Source: Mycolicibacterium alvei (GTDB lineage Bacteria; Actinomycetota; Actinomycetes; Mycobacteriales; Mycobacteriaceae). Taken from it: DNA of 64,000 nt. The stretch spans positions 5,456,001 to 5,520,000 of the forward strand of contig NZ_AP022565.1 in NCBI RefSeq assembly GCF_010727325.1, read 5' to 3'. The notes beneath the pieces were generated by a model, which worked only from the letters and a program-made list of their open reading frames with translations, searched no databases and was not told the DNA's origin. Of this stretch, positions 43,533 through 52,449 are shown piece by piece. The translations under genes and the position numbers were made by a program. Numbering within the stretch: the stretch's first letter is position 1; every line of letters starts with the position of its first letter.

Positions 43533-44560
43533 CAGGTCTCCGCGCACCGTCCGTTATCTTGTTTGAACACCGGGAAGGCTGCGGTACGGCCCTGCAGATC
43601 GGTCACGCGGACCGCCAGCGAGCAGATGTAATAGTTGACGAAACTGCCGTAGGAACCGATGCGGATCAGCTTGCGATAGTTCTCGGGCGCCTTCTGCAGC
43701 GCTGTCTCGATCCGGTCCTGCTTCTCGGCGAGGTTCGGTGCCAGTTGATTGAGCTGGTCAACCGTCCCGGCCAGTGGCGGGCGCGCGTCGGCCAGCAGGT
43801 CCGTCAGCGACGCGGTACCGGCGTTGAGCGATTCGATGGCCGTGCCGATCGGATCGCGGTCGTCGGCCAGCCCACTGATCAGGCGCTCGAGGCGGTCCAC
43901 GGCATCTGAGAATCTGTCACCTTCCCGCGACACCGTGACCAGCGTCGTACGGAGATTTTCGATCAGTGCCTGGATCACCTCGCTCTTGTCGGCAAGCGCA
44001 TGGGACAGCGACGAGGTACGGGTCAACAGCGAGTCGACGGAGCCGCCCTGGCCCTGGACGATCTGGATGAGAGATGCGGTGAGCGCGTTGACATCCTGGG
44101 CGTTGAGCCCCCTGATCACGGGCTTGAGACCGCCGAGGAGTAGGTCGAGGTCGAGCGCTGGTGCTGTTCGGTCGACAGGAATCTGTGCTCCGTCCGGCAG
44201 TGCTCGTGTCGAGCCTGCGCCGTCGACGAGTTCGAGATACCGGTCGCCGACGAGATTGAGATAACGCACCGCCGCGCGCGTACCGTCGGTCAGCGCGAAC
44301 TCGCGGTCGGCGTCGAAGGTGACCATGATCGTCTTGTCGGGCAGCATCGTCAGCTTGTCGACAGTGCCGATCCGGACCCCGCCATACCGTACCGTCTCAC
44401 CTGATTTGAGACTTGAAACATCCCTGAACACAGCCGAATACGTGTTGGCACTGCCACTGCGGTACTGCCCGAACACCGCGAAGAGGAACGCCGTGAGCAC
44501 AGCCATGACGGCGGCGAATATTCCGAACTTGAGGCCGATACCAATACCGGTGCGTCTCAT
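43532..44560 (-). CDS. mceB: Mce family protein B
   Basis: This 342-residue Mce protein has an anchor (FGIFAAVMAVLTAFLFAVF) and the MCE motif LKSGETVRYGGVRIGTVDKL. The C-terminal segment contains YGSFVNYYICSLAV, typical of MceB. The ATG at 44560 overlaps the mceA stop by 4 nt; the longer upstream frame lies inside mceA and is rejected. Confidence 0.92.
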   Translation of the reverse strand: MRRTGIGIGLKFGIFAAVMAVLTAFLFAVFGQYRSGSANTYSAVFRDVSSLKSGETVRYGGVRIGTVDKLTMLPDKTIMVTFDADREFALTDGTRAAVRYLNLVGDRYLELVDGAGSTRALPDGAQIPVDRTAPALDLDLLLGGLKPVIRGLNAQDVNALTASLIQIVQGQGGSVDSLLTRTSSLSHALADKSEVIQALIENLRTTLVTVSREGDRFSDAVDRLERLISGLADDRDPIGTAIESLNAGTASLTDLLADARPPLAGTVDQLNQLAPNLAEKQDRIETALQKAPENYRKLIRIGSYGSFVNYYICSLAVRVTDLQGRTAAFPVFKQDNGRCAET

Positions 44561-45744
44561 CCCGGATGTCCGATCTGTGCACTGTTGCGGGGTGGGCCGT
44601 CCTGCGGCCCGAAAAGGATCTGTTTGAGCAGGTCGGAATTGAGGACGATGCCCGGGTTGGCGTACTTCCATGGGTTGGCGCCGGTGTCGGCGATGACGAA
44701 CGGGGGCGCCTTGCCGTACGGAACCTTGGGCAGGTCGGTGCATTGTGGTCCACCTCTGGCCGCCACCTTGGGCAGATCGGACGGGTACCGGTAGCGTTCC
44801 TGACCCCAGAAGAAACCGGCCAGGACCTCCACGCCGGGCACATTCAACGGCGGATTGTTGGCCATCACGTCCATGGCTCCCAACCCGCAGGTGAGGGCGG
44901 CGTGGTACTGGTTCGTCAGGTCGGTCGTCGGCGCCAGCAGGTGAACTGCATCGGTGAGCGGTTGGCGGTCCTCGTCCAGCACCTGGGTGCCCAGGTCGGC
45001 CAGGCCGATCGTGCTGATCAGGAGTTCGTCGAGATCGCTCTGCTTGTCAACGATGGTGTGGCCGATGCGGGTGGAACTGTCGACGACGGATACCAGATCC
45101 GGTGCCGCATCGGCGTACCCCCGTAGTGCTGCCGGCGCGGCTGCCAGATCCCGGTTCAGCGATTCGAGATGCGGATTGAGCTTCGTGAGAAGTTCGTCGA
45201 GGTCGGCCAGTGAACGCCCGATCTGTTCACCCCGACCCTTCATGGCGGCCGCGATGGCACCGAGTGTCTCGTTCAATTTCTCCGGCTGCACGGTCGACAG
45301 CACCGATACGAGTTGCTCGAACACCGTGTTGGCCTCGACCATGACGCTTTCGGTGCCCAGTATCTGCCCGGCGTGGATGGGCTGCGGTGACGGATCCGGC
45401 GGAAGGGTGAGTTGGACGACCTTTGCACCGAATACCGTGGTGGACGCAATGTCGACGGTGACATTCTCCGGAATGATCGGTACCCGGGACGGTTCGATCG
45501 CCAGACGGATGGCGGCCCGGCCATCGGGCTGCTCGTCGATCGCGCTGACCTTGCCCACCTGCACACCGTGGAATTGGACCTTGGCGTCGGGGTTCATCAC
45601 GAGACCGGCGCGCGGCGACATGACGGTCACCGGTGTCCACTCATCGAATCCACCGCGAAACAGTGTGGCCGCCAATGTCACGACGCCGACGATGACGGCA
45701 GTGGTGGTCAGGCCCGCCAGCGGGCGCACGATTGCGGAATTCAC
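44557..45744 (-). CDS. mceA: Mce family protein A
   Basis: This 395-residue Mce protein has an N-terminal anchor (TTAVIVGVVTLAATLF) and the MCE motif MNPDAKVQFHGVQVGKVSAI. The C-terminal region contains CGLGAMDVM and a Trp/Tyr-rich stretch. It starts the array, and no YrbE permease genes precede it: upstream lies a divergent LLM gene. The genes overlap tightly, so this is one operon reading through to 38018. Confidence 0.92.
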   Translation of the reverse strand: MNSAIVRPLAGLTTTAVIVGVVTLAATLFRGGFDEWTPVTVMSPRAGLVMNPDAKVQFHGVQVGKVSAIDEQPDGRAAIRLAIEPSRVPIIPENVTVDIASTTVFGAKVVQLTLPPDPSPQPIHAGQILGTESVMVEANTVFEQLVSVLSTVQPEKLNETLGAIAAAMKGRGEQIGRSLADLDELLTKLNPHLESLNRDLAAAPAALRGYADAAPDLVSVVDSSTRIGHTIVDKQSDLDELLISTIGLADLGTQVLDEDRQPLTDAVHLLAPTTDLTNQYHAALTCGLGAMDVMANNPPLNVPGVEVLAGFFWGQERYRYPSDLPKVAARGGPQCTDLPKVPYGKAPPFVIADTGANPWKYANPGIVLNSDLLKQILFGPQDGPPRNSAQIGHPG

Positions 45745-46006
45745 CCCGTTTCCCTTCCCCCCGGAACGGCTCGGTCGCTGATCTGCGGGCGCCGGCTGAA
45801 CTCGGCGCGAACGGCTGAAAACCTAACGTTTGCTCCGAAAGCTAACAGCGATTAATCGACGTGGTCAACCCTGAAAATATTGACGTTATTGCTGTTTGGC
45901 GGGTTCGGCAAAGGTGGATGGGGCGATTTCAGATTCGTCGTCGACGGTGAACAAAACTTAGGTTAGTGTCAGACGGCGTGGGCTCCCGATCGCCGAGGCT
46001 GCCGTA
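45745..46006. promoter_or_regulatory. divergent mce/LLM promoter region
   Basis: This 262-bp region separates mceA from the LLM gene. It holds the dyad GTCAA (45864-45868)/TTGAC (45880-45884); the reverse strand of the first arm also reads TTGACC, a possible -35 box for mce. CCTAACG near 45820 and TTAGGTTAG near 45957 are related sequences in opposite orientation. No firm promoter can be assigned. Confidence 0.4.
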
Positions 46007-46981
46007 GTGTTCACTCTGCGTTTCGACCTGCGTGCACCGCACACCCCGACGGCAGACCTCTACGGCGCTGCCATCGACATGTGTGCATGGGCCGAGACGC
46101 GCGGTGCGGTACTGGCAGTGCTGTCCGAGCATCACGGCACCGCCGACGGGCACCTCGCGGCGCCGACCATCCTCGCCTCGGCGATCGCCGCCCGCACCAG
46201 GCGGCTGGCGATTCTGCTTGCCGCAGTGCCCATTCCGTTCTGGGATCCGGTCCGGCTGGCCGAGGAGATCTGCGCCCTCGACATCATCAGCCGGGGCCGC
46301 GTCTCGTACGCCTTCGGCATCGGGCATCGCGCCGAAGAGTACGGCCACTTCGGTGTGGAGATGAGCGCGCGCGGCAAGCTGGCCGACGAGCGGCTGGCAC
46401 TCCTGCTGCGACTGTTGGCGGGGGAGTCCATCGACCATGACGGCCGGCGGATCACGGTGACACCCGGATGCGTGAGTCCGACCGGACCGAATCTCCTCAT
46501 CGCGGGCGGCAGCCGGGCTGCCGCGCGACGTGCCGCCCGCCACGGCCTCGGGTTCATCTCGCAGTCCGCGACGCCGGGACTCAAAGAGTTCTACGAGGGC
46601 GAATGCCGGGCCAACGGCCACGAGCCCGGCGTGGTTCAGTTCCCCGCGCCGAACACACCCACCGCGGTATTCGTGGCCGACGACGTGGACGGGGCGTGGG
46701 ATGAGTTGGGCCCCTACCTCCTTCACGATGCGCGCACGGCGGCGTCCTACCGAAACGGCGACGATACGGTTGCCAGCATCTCGCGGGCCCACACCGTGCC
46801 GGAACTGCAGCAGCCAGGTGGGGCCTATCAGATCCTGACCCGCGAGGAGGCTGCCGGTTACGTCCGCGGCGGCAGGCCGCTGCCGCTACTTCCGTTGTGT
46901 GGCGGGCTCCCGCCGGATGTCGCCTGGCCCTATCTCGAGCGGGCTGCCGTGGCGACCGGACCTGACCGAACAGGACAGTGA
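46007..46981 (+). CDS. LLM-class F420/flavin-dependent oxidoreductase
   Basis: This 324-residue luciferase-like protein contains LSEHHGTADGHLAAPTILASAIA, RRLAILLAAVPIPFWDPVRLAEE and ISRGRVSYAFGIGHRAEEYGHFG. The EHH motif and the barrel segments fit flavin- or F420-dependent monooxygenases and dehydrogenases. The start is GTG at 46007 with only a weak ribosome site. It forms a two-gene operon with the downstream oxidoreductase. Confidence 0.85.
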   Translation: MFTLRFDLRAPHTPTADLYGAAIDMCAWAETRGAVLAVLSEHHGTADGHLAAPTILASAIAARTRRLAILLAAVPIPFWDPVRLAEEICALDIISRGRVSYAFGIGHRAEEYGHFGVEMSARGKLADERLALLLRLLAGESIDHDGRRITVTPGCVSPTGPNLLIAGGSRAAARRAARHGLGFISQSATPGLKEFYEGECRANGHEPGVVQFPAPNTPTAVFVADDVDGAWDELGPYLLHDARTAASYRNGDDTVASISRAHTVPELQQPGGAYQILTREEAAGYVRGGRPLPLLPLCGGLPPDVAWPYLERAAVATGPDRTGQ

Positions 46982-46991
46982 GGAGTACTCG

Positions 46992-48065
46992 GTGCCAAGA
47001 CCGTTACGTACCGTCGTCTGGTCGACCGGCGGAGTCGGGTCGATTGCGATCGACGCCATCGGCCGCCGCCCGGATCTCGAGCTGGTCGGTGTCTGGGTGC
47101 ACTCCGCGTCAAAGGTCGGCCCGGACGCGGGTGAGCTCGCCGGACGGGCGCCACTCGGTGTGCCGGCCACCGGCGATGCCGACGCACTGATCGCGTTGGC
47201 TCCCGACTGCGTGGTGTACGCGGCGAGCGGGCCGGACCGCGACGCCCGCGCGGTGCCGGACTATCTGCGGCTGTTGAACGCCGGAATCAACGTCGTGTCA
47301 ACGACATCGACCTCACTGGTGTACCCGCCGGGGTACTACTCCGCGGAATGGCGAGACCAGCTGGCAGCTGCGGCCAAGGCTGGGAGCTCGTCGTTCTACG
47401 CATCGGGGGTCTTTCCGGGATTCGCCTCGGACCAGCTGGCCCTCGTGCTTGCAACCCAGTCCAAGAAGATCGACCGCATCACAGTAACCGAGGTGTCCCT
47501 CAACGACCACTATCCGGTGGCCGATGTGATGATGGACGGGATGGGTTTCGGGCGTCCGCTCGATTTCGAACCGATGCTCAAGACCCCAGGATTCATCGAG
47601 ATGGCTTGGAAGGCACCGATTCACCTGATAGCCGATGCGCTCGGGGCCGAGGTGCCCGAGATTCGCGGCTCGCTGGACCGACGGATCACCGAACGTGACA
47701 TCGAGGTCGCGTTCGGCACGATCGCCGCGGGGACGTGTGGTGCCGTCTGCACCCGTGCGACCGGAGTGGTGAACGGACGTGAGGCCATCGTCATCGAACA
47801 CATCATCCGGATGTCACGCGATGTCGCACCCGATTGGCCGGCGTCGGAATTCGACGCCACCTACCGGGTGGACATCGAGGGCGATCCCGACATCCACTGT
47901 GCGATGAACCTGGGGGAGGCCGAAGGCTACGGTGCCGGCCGGGCCGCGATGGCTGCCACCGCGATGCGGGTAGTCAATGCGATTCCCTACGTTGTCGATG
48001 CTCCCGCCGGATTGCTGAGCTCGCTCGATCTCCCGAATACGTTGCCGCGGTATGTATTGGACTAG
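46992..48065 (+). CDS. DapB-like NAD(P)-binding oxidoreductase
   Basis: This 357-residue protein has an N-terminal Rossmann fold (TVVWSTGGVGSIAIDAI) and an overall dihydrodipicolinate-reductase-like or 2,4-diaminopentanoate-dehydrogenase-like layout. VVSTTSTSLVYPP and FYASGVFPGFASD are typical of this family in mycobacteria. The GTG at 46992 follows AGGAG with 6-nt spacing; the ATG at 46899 lies inside the LLM gene. The substrate is unknown. It ends by a 4-nt overlap with the convergent tandem TetR gene. Confidence 0.85.
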   Translation: MPRPLRTVVWSTGGVGSIAIDAIGRRPDLELVGVWVHSASKVGPDAGELAGRAPLGVPATGDADALIALAPDCVVYAASGPDRDARAVPDYLRLLNAGINVVSTTSTSLVYPPGYYSAEWRDQLAAAAKAGSSSFYASGVFPGFASDQLALVLATQSKKIDRITVTEVSLNDHYPVADVMMDGMGFGRPLDFEPMLKTPGFIEMAWKAPIHLIADALGAEVPEIRGSLDRRITERDIEVAFGTIAAGTCGAVCTRATGVVNGREAIVIEHIIRMSRDVAPDWPASEFDATYRVDIEGDPDIHCAMNLGEAEGYGAGRAAMAATAMRVVNAIPYVVDAPAGLLSSLDLPNTLPRYVLD

Positions 48066-49426
48066 TGGGGCGACTTGCGTGCGACCACACCGCGCAGGCT
48101 GGTGTCACGGACGTGGATCTGCGATGCGCGGGTGCCCAACTGCCGCAGGATGTTCTCGGGTATCCAGCCCACGCCGATGACCGCCCTGGCCAGCATCTCG
48201 TTCGACGGACTGTCGACGTTGATCTCTCCGGCCTTGATGGCCTCGGAGAGAAGCGATCTCACCTGCTTGACGCGCTTGGTGAACAGCCAGCCGGGGTTAG
48301 GGGTGTCCGGGGGTGACTGACGCATCCACGCCAGCTGGATCCGGAACTCATCTCCGAACTGGTCCAACGCGTTGGTGTGGATCCAGCTCAGCGCATCGAG
48401 CTTTTCGATCGTGGTGCCTTCGGACCCGAGGACCTCCGTCCAGCCCACCGCGATCTTCTCACCGAAGGACTGCATGATCGCCGCCAGCAGTTCGTCCTTC
48501 GACCCGATCAGTCGGTACACCGTGCCGGTGCCCATGCCCGCCGCCGAGGCGATATCCCGCACGGTCGTACCCTCGTAGCCGCGCCGGCCGAACTCTGCCC
48601 GCGCCACGGCGCGGATATGGGCGGTCTTGTCGTCGGCCTCGGACTCGGCTTCCTCGATCCAGCTCCGCACCACGTCGTCGGCTGCCATGAAGGGAACGGA
48701 CCTGTCGAGTTCGGCATCGGTGGGCCGACCGGTGGACAAGCCCTCCAAGAGAATCCGGCACAGCAGGGTGGCAACCTTTTCCGGTGCGGCATTGTGACGC
48801 ATGACGTCGAGTCCGGCCTGCAGCATGGACTGGCAGATCCGGTCGGCCAGCACGGCCAGATCGACATCCGACCGTAGGTAGCCGGCCCATCGTGCGGCCC
48901 GTAGGGTCTGCTGCATGGCGTCGAGCGTGGACGTCGGGCGGCGCTGGGCCAGTGCGACGAGGTCGGGGTTGGAACTCGGGCTCTCGTAGAACGACATCTG
49001 GAGCGCGGCCCGGTGCGCGACGGCGCACCGCGCGATATCCGAGCCGAGCTCAGCGATGCGGTCGAATGGCGACGCCGGATCGGGACCGTCCAGCCGGTTC
49101 TGGGCATTCTCGGCGATGCGGTCGAGGTCCTCGTGGTACCGCGCGAGCAGTTCCACCAGGATCGCTTCCTTGGATTCGAAATGGTGGTACAGGCTGCCCG
49201 GCAGAATGCCGGCCGCATCCGCGATCTCCTGCAGCGACGTACGAAGGCCCGACGTGGCGATCAGCGTGGCGGCGGTCTCGAGGATCTCGGTCCGGCGCGT
49301 GCGATCCTCAGCTGCGGAGCCGATGTCGGTTGCGCGACCTGGGGTGCGCTTGAGCGTCTTGCGCTCCCCAGGCGTTACCTGGGGACGGCCCACAGCGGCT
49401 CCACGATGATTGCTGGCTCCCGTCAT
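48062..49426 (-). CDS. tandem-domain TetR regulator
   Basis: This 454-residue protein contains two TetR units in one chain. The first HTH is near residues 45-90 (TSLQEIADAAGILPGSLYHHF) and the second near residues 270-315 (TTVRDIASAAGMGTGTVYRLI). Each is followed by its own helical ligand-binding region. Ordinary TetR proteins have about 200 residues. A single chain could act as a covalent dimer, or as two sensors on one operator. A motif shared with nearby promoters lies at 49441-49458, just before its start, so autoregulation and control of the 49.6-64 kb genes are likely. Confidence 0.88.
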   Translation of the reverse strand: MTGASNHRGAAVGRPQVTPGERKTLKRTPGRATDIGSAAEDRTRRTEILETAATLIATSGLRTSLQEIADAAGILPGSLYHHFESKEAILVELLARYHEDLDRIAENAQNRLDGPDPASPFDRIAELGSDIARCAVAHRAALQMSFYESPSSNPDLVALAQRRPTSTLDAMQQTLRAARWAGYLRSDVDLAVLADRICQSMLQAGLDVMRHNAAPEKVATLLCRILLEGLSTGRPTDAELDRSVPFMAADDVVRSWIEEAESEADDKTAHIRAVARAEFGRRGYEGTTVRDIASAAGMGTGTVYRLIGSKDELLAAIMQSFGEKIAVGWTEVLGSEGTTIEKLDALSWIHTNALDQFGDEFRIQLAWMRQSPPDTPNPGWLFTKRVKQVRSLLSEAIKAGEINVDSPSNEMLARAVIGVGWIPENILRQLGTRASQIHVRDTSLRGVVARKSPH

Positions 49427-49440
49427 ACGATTTGGGCGGC

Positions 49441-49458
49441 TGACCCAATATTTGGTTA
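49441..49458 (-). promoter_or_regulatory. shared 18-bp motif, copy upstream of tandem TetR gene
   Basis: Read on the minus strand this is TAACCAAATATTGGGTCA, matching the copy at 50579-50596 in 13 of 18 positions. It is 15 nt upstream of the tandem TetR start and contains the short dyad CCAA/TTGG. Confidence 0.5.
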
Positions 49459-49580
49459 GAGGTTACCAGAACGGCACTGGTGCGCCGGGGATCCCGCGTG
49501 GACGAATGCCGCCGTCGAGGATCACCGCCGGGGCTCCGAGCGGTAGCGCGGTCGAGCTGACGGCAACACCGTCAGAGGGC

Positions 49581-50510
49581 TCACGCGATGACGCCGAGCC
49601 GCTCGGTTACCCCGAACACTTCGTCGTAGATCGACCCCGGAATCGTGAACGGCTCCGTCGCCGCGACCTCTGAAAGGTGCGCGGCGATGTCGTCGGCGCT
49701 GGGGTTGCTGTCGGGCGGGGACATCCAGCCCTCGCCCAAGCCCACGAACACGCGGGCGAAGCGGCCCGCGCCCGCCGAGAAGTTCTGGTGGCTGAACGTG
49801 CAGTCCCGGCTGGCCAGGTACACCACCAGCGGGGCGACGAGTTCCGGCCGGATCGCCTTGAAGAAACCATTGTCTTCAAGGGCTTTCGGATCGCCCAGGG
49901 TTTCGGTGACCATTCGTGAGATGCCGAACGGCAGCACCGTGTTGGCCAGAATCCCGTGCGGGGCACCCTCCAGCGCGATCACGTTGGCGAGGCCGACCAG
50001 GCCGGCCTTGGCCGCGGCGTAGTGGGCTTCCAGATGTTGACCGAACATCCCCGCCGACGAGGCGATGAACACGAACCGGCCGTAGCTCTGGCTCTTCATC
50101 ACGCGGTAGGCGGGCTGGGCGAGATAGAAGCCGCCGTCGAGGTGCACTCGCAGCATGCGACGCCAGTCCTCGGCGGACAGCTCGTCGAACGGGATGCTGT
50201 TGAAGATGCCTGCGTTGCTGACCACGGCGTCGAGGCGGCCGAAGCGTTCGACCGCCGTTCGCACGATCGCCGCACCACCTTCGGAGCTGTCGACCGAATC
50301 GTAGGACGCCGCCGCGGTGCCGCCGGAGGCCGTGATCTCCTCGACAACCTGATCCGCCACCGCAGTGTCCGAGCCTTGGCCCGCCATGGTGCCGCCGAGG
50401 TCGTTGACCACGACGGCGGCCCCACGCCGGGCCAATTCGAGCGCGTACACCCGACCGAGGCCGCGACCTGCGCCGGTCACCACCGCGACCTGACCGTTGA
50501 ACTCGATCAC
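49581..50510 (-). CDS. SDR oxidoreductase, MFE-2-like
   Basis: This 309-residue dehydrogenase has VTGAGRGLGRVYALELARRG, VVNDLGG after beta-2 and SNAGIF. Ser-Tyr-Lys lies in ASSAGMFGQHLEAHYAAAKAG. It resembles the (3R)-hydroxyacyl-CoA dehydrogenase part of multifunctional enzyme type 2. The start is GTG at 50510 behind AAGGG. The frame is open far upstream but that part lies antisense to the VWA gene and is rejected. It is divergent from the VWA gene and shares its promoter motif. Confidence 0.87.
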   Translation of the reverse strand: MIEFNGQVAVVTGAGRGLGRVYALELARRGAAVVVNDLGGTMAGQGSDTAVADQVVEEITASGGTAAASYDSVDSSEGGAAIVRTAVERFGRLDAVVSNAGIFNSIPFDELSAEDWRRMLRVHLDGGFYLAQPAYRVMKSQSYGRFVFIASSAGMFGQHLEAHYAAAKAGLVGLANVIALEGAPHGILANTVLPFGISRMVTETLGDPKALEDNGFFKAIRPELVAPLVVYLASRDCTFSHQNFSAGAGRFARVFVGLGEGWMSPPDSNPSADDIAAHLSEVAATEPFTIPGSIYDEVFGVTERLGVIA

Positions 50511-50578
50511 TGTGTAGCCCTTGCTAGTTGATGTATCCGGCTCGTTCGATTGACTCCGGTGGAACCGAACTCTACGGT

Positions 50579-50598
50579 GGAACAGATATTTGGTCAAC
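50579..50598 (+). promoter_or_regulatory. shared motif in divergent SDR/VWA promoter
   Basis: GGAACAGATATTTGGTCAAC is the clearest copy of the motif. It lies about 26 nt upstream of the VWA start and about 69 nt upstream of the divergent SDR start, so it can control both. Confidence 0.55.
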
Positions 50599-50623
50599 GC
50601 GGTGAGCGGTGCGGAGGTATCGG

Positions 50624-52318
50624 GTGTCTGACAGCGGTGTCGATGAGCGATTCTCCGGGCTGGGCATGTTGGCCTCGGCGCTGGCAGCCCGCCCGGTCGC
50701 GGTGGCAGCGGCCGAGGCGGGTATCGGACCGTGGACCGACGGCGAGACCGTCTTCGTCGACCCCGGTGCGCCCGCACGCACGCGGCTTGAATCGGTGGCG
50801 GTGCAGGCGTCGCTGATCGCCGCGGGCAGCCTGGACCCCGAGGTGATCGGCGCGCTGGTCCGCCACCGGCGACTGACCAAGCGCTATCTTGCGATCGAAG
50901 GCCACCGAGCGTTGTCGGCCAATCGCGCCCTGTTGCCGAATTCCCTTGGTGCCCTGGCAGACCCGAGCATCGGTGAGCGCAGTGATTCGCCGGCGGCGTC
51001 TCTGGAGCTCGCCCGCGGGCGAGACGTGCTGAGCGACGCGCCGACGGCCTTCGGCGTGATTCGCGCCAAGAAGATACTGGCGGCCTGCGCCGCAGCCAAG
51101 CCGGCAGATCAACAGTCGGTCGGACATGTCCCGCGGCGCCAGGGTGACCGGGAGCTTGAGCAGCTGGACGAGGACGACCCCAACAATTGGGACGATTCCG
51201 ACGACACTGACCTGTTCTCCAGCCCGGTCGGGGGCGGCGGAGCAATCGGCAAATGGCTCAAGAAGCTCTTGTCCTCGGCGCGTAAGACCGGCGGCAACGG
51301 CGGGGGACCGCCCGGTGCCGACTCGCCGACTCACCGCACCAACTCGACGAAACGCGGGGTGCACGCGGTCTCGTCGTTGGCTACGGCGCCGTCGGAGGAA
51401 GTGGTCGACATCAAGACCGAGGGAGTGAAATACCCGGAGTGGAACGCCGAACGTAAGCTGTACCGGCCCGACTGGTGCACGGTGCGCGAGGCTGATCCGC
51501 AGATCAAGCCACACGCCACCCAGCAGATCGAGGATGCGATCAGCGTGCGGCGTCCGTTGGCGCGCCTCGGCATGGGGCTGCATCGGCGTCATCGTCAACC
51601 GCAAGGCGACGACATCGACATCGATGCCGCGCTGGAGGCGCGCGTCGAAGTCCGGGCCGGGTCGGTCCCCGACGAAGCTGTGTACCTCGACAGTCTGCGG
51701 AAGCGACGGGATCTGTCGGTGCTGCTGTTGCTGGATGTCTCCGGCTCGGCCGCGGAGCCGGGCTCCGTCGGGCGTACGGTGCACGAGCAGCAGCGCACGG
51801 CGGTCGCCCATCTGATGGTGGCGTTGCACGATCTGGGGGACCGGGTGTCGTTGTACGCCTACTACTCCCAGGGCCGGTCGGCGGTGACCATGGTTCCGGT
51901 GAAACGGTTCAACGATCACCTGGATGCGCAGGTGATCCGACGACTGAACAGCCTTGAGCCCGGCGCCTATTCAAGGCTCGGGGCGGCGATCAGGCACGGC
52001 TCGGCGGTGTTGGAGGAGCGCGGTGGCACCTCGCGGCGACTACTGGTGGTGCTGTCCGATGGCCTGGCATATGACCACGGTTACGAGCGGGCCTACGGCG
52101 CCGCAGATGCCCGACGCGCACTGACCGAGGCGCGGCGCCGGGGTACCGGTGCCGTGTGTCTGACCATCGGCGCCAGTACCGACGTGGAGTCGCTGCGACG
52201 GGTGTTCGGCACCACCGCACACGCCACCATCTCCAGTCCCGACCAGCTCGCGGGGGTCATCGGGCCGATGTTTCGGTCCGCGATTCGCTCCGGCGAAGTC
52301 CGTCGCCGGGTGTCGTGA
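50624..52318 (+). CDS. VWA-domain protein, NorD/CbbO-like
   Basis: This 564-residue protein has a C-terminal von Willebrand A domain with the metal-adhesion motif DVSGS (D371-S375). Just before it is the NorD-type signature YPEWNAERKLYRPDWC. The middle (about residues 185-235) is acidic and Gly-rich, likely disordered. No signal peptide is seen, so it is cytoplasmic. It pairs with the AAA+ gene downstream, as NorD with NorQ and CbbO with CbbQ, which mature or activate metalloenzymes. The GTG at 50624 follows GCGGAGG. No nitric oxide reductase or Rubisco is present; P450s or other cluster enzymes may be the client. Confidence 0.85.
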   Translation: MSDSGVDERFSGLGMLASALAARPVAVAAAEAGIGPWTDGETVFVDPGAPARTRLESVAVQASLIAAGSLDPEVIGALVRHRRLTKRYLAIEGHRALSANRALLPNSLGALADPSIGERSDSPAASLELARGRDVLSDAPTAFGVIRAKKILAACAAAKPADQQSVGHVPRRQGDRELEQLDEDDPNNWDDSDDTDLFSSPVGGGGAIGKWLKKLLSSARKTGGNGGGPPGADSPTHRTNSTKRGVHAVSSLATAPSEEVVDIKTEGVKYPEWNAERKLYRPDWCTVREADPQIKPHATQQIEDAISVRRPLARLGMGLHRRHRQPQGDDIDIDAALEARVEVRAGSVPDEAVYLDSLRKRRDLSVLLLLDVSGSAAEPGSVGRTVHEQQRTAVAHLMVALHDLGDRVSLYAYYSQGRSAVTMVPVKRFNDHLDAQVIRRLNSLEPGAYSRLGAAIRHGSAVLEERGGTSRRLLVVLSDGLAYDHGYERAYGAADARRALTEARRRGTGAVCLTIGASTDVESLRRVFGTTAHATISSPDQLAGVIGPMFRSAIRSGEVRRRVS

Positions 52319-52366
52319 TACCAAGTCCCGGAATGCCATTGGAGTCAGAGAAGTATGCGGACATAG

Positions 52367-52399
52367 CGCGGAATAGCTGAAACAAACATCTGTTCCGCG
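52367..52399. promoter_or_regulatory. dyad and shared motif upstream of AAA+ gene
   Basis: CGCGGAA (52367-52373) pairs with TTCCGCG (52393-52399). Within it, read on the minus strand, positions 52379-52396 give GGAACAGATGTTTGTTTC, matching the copy at 50579 in 14 of 18 positions. It lies in the 131-bp gap between VWA and AAA+ genes, so the AAA+ gene probably has its own promoter. Confidence 0.5.
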
Positions 52400-52449
52400 T
52401 TACGCTCGCCGAGTACCGCAGCGTTGCGGATACGACGAAAGGTGTGTTG

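Noticed and set aside
49459..49580. Possible remnant coding segment after the SDR stop (minus strand, ending in PAVILDGGI...PVPFW)
   Set aside because: It has no credible start codon or ribosome site and is under 40 residues, so it is treated as spacer DNA.
50511..51245. N-terminal extension of the SDR at 49581 by 245 residues
   Set aside because: The extension is antisense to the VWA gene and rich in Pro and Arg; the GTG at 50510 fits the SDR family start.
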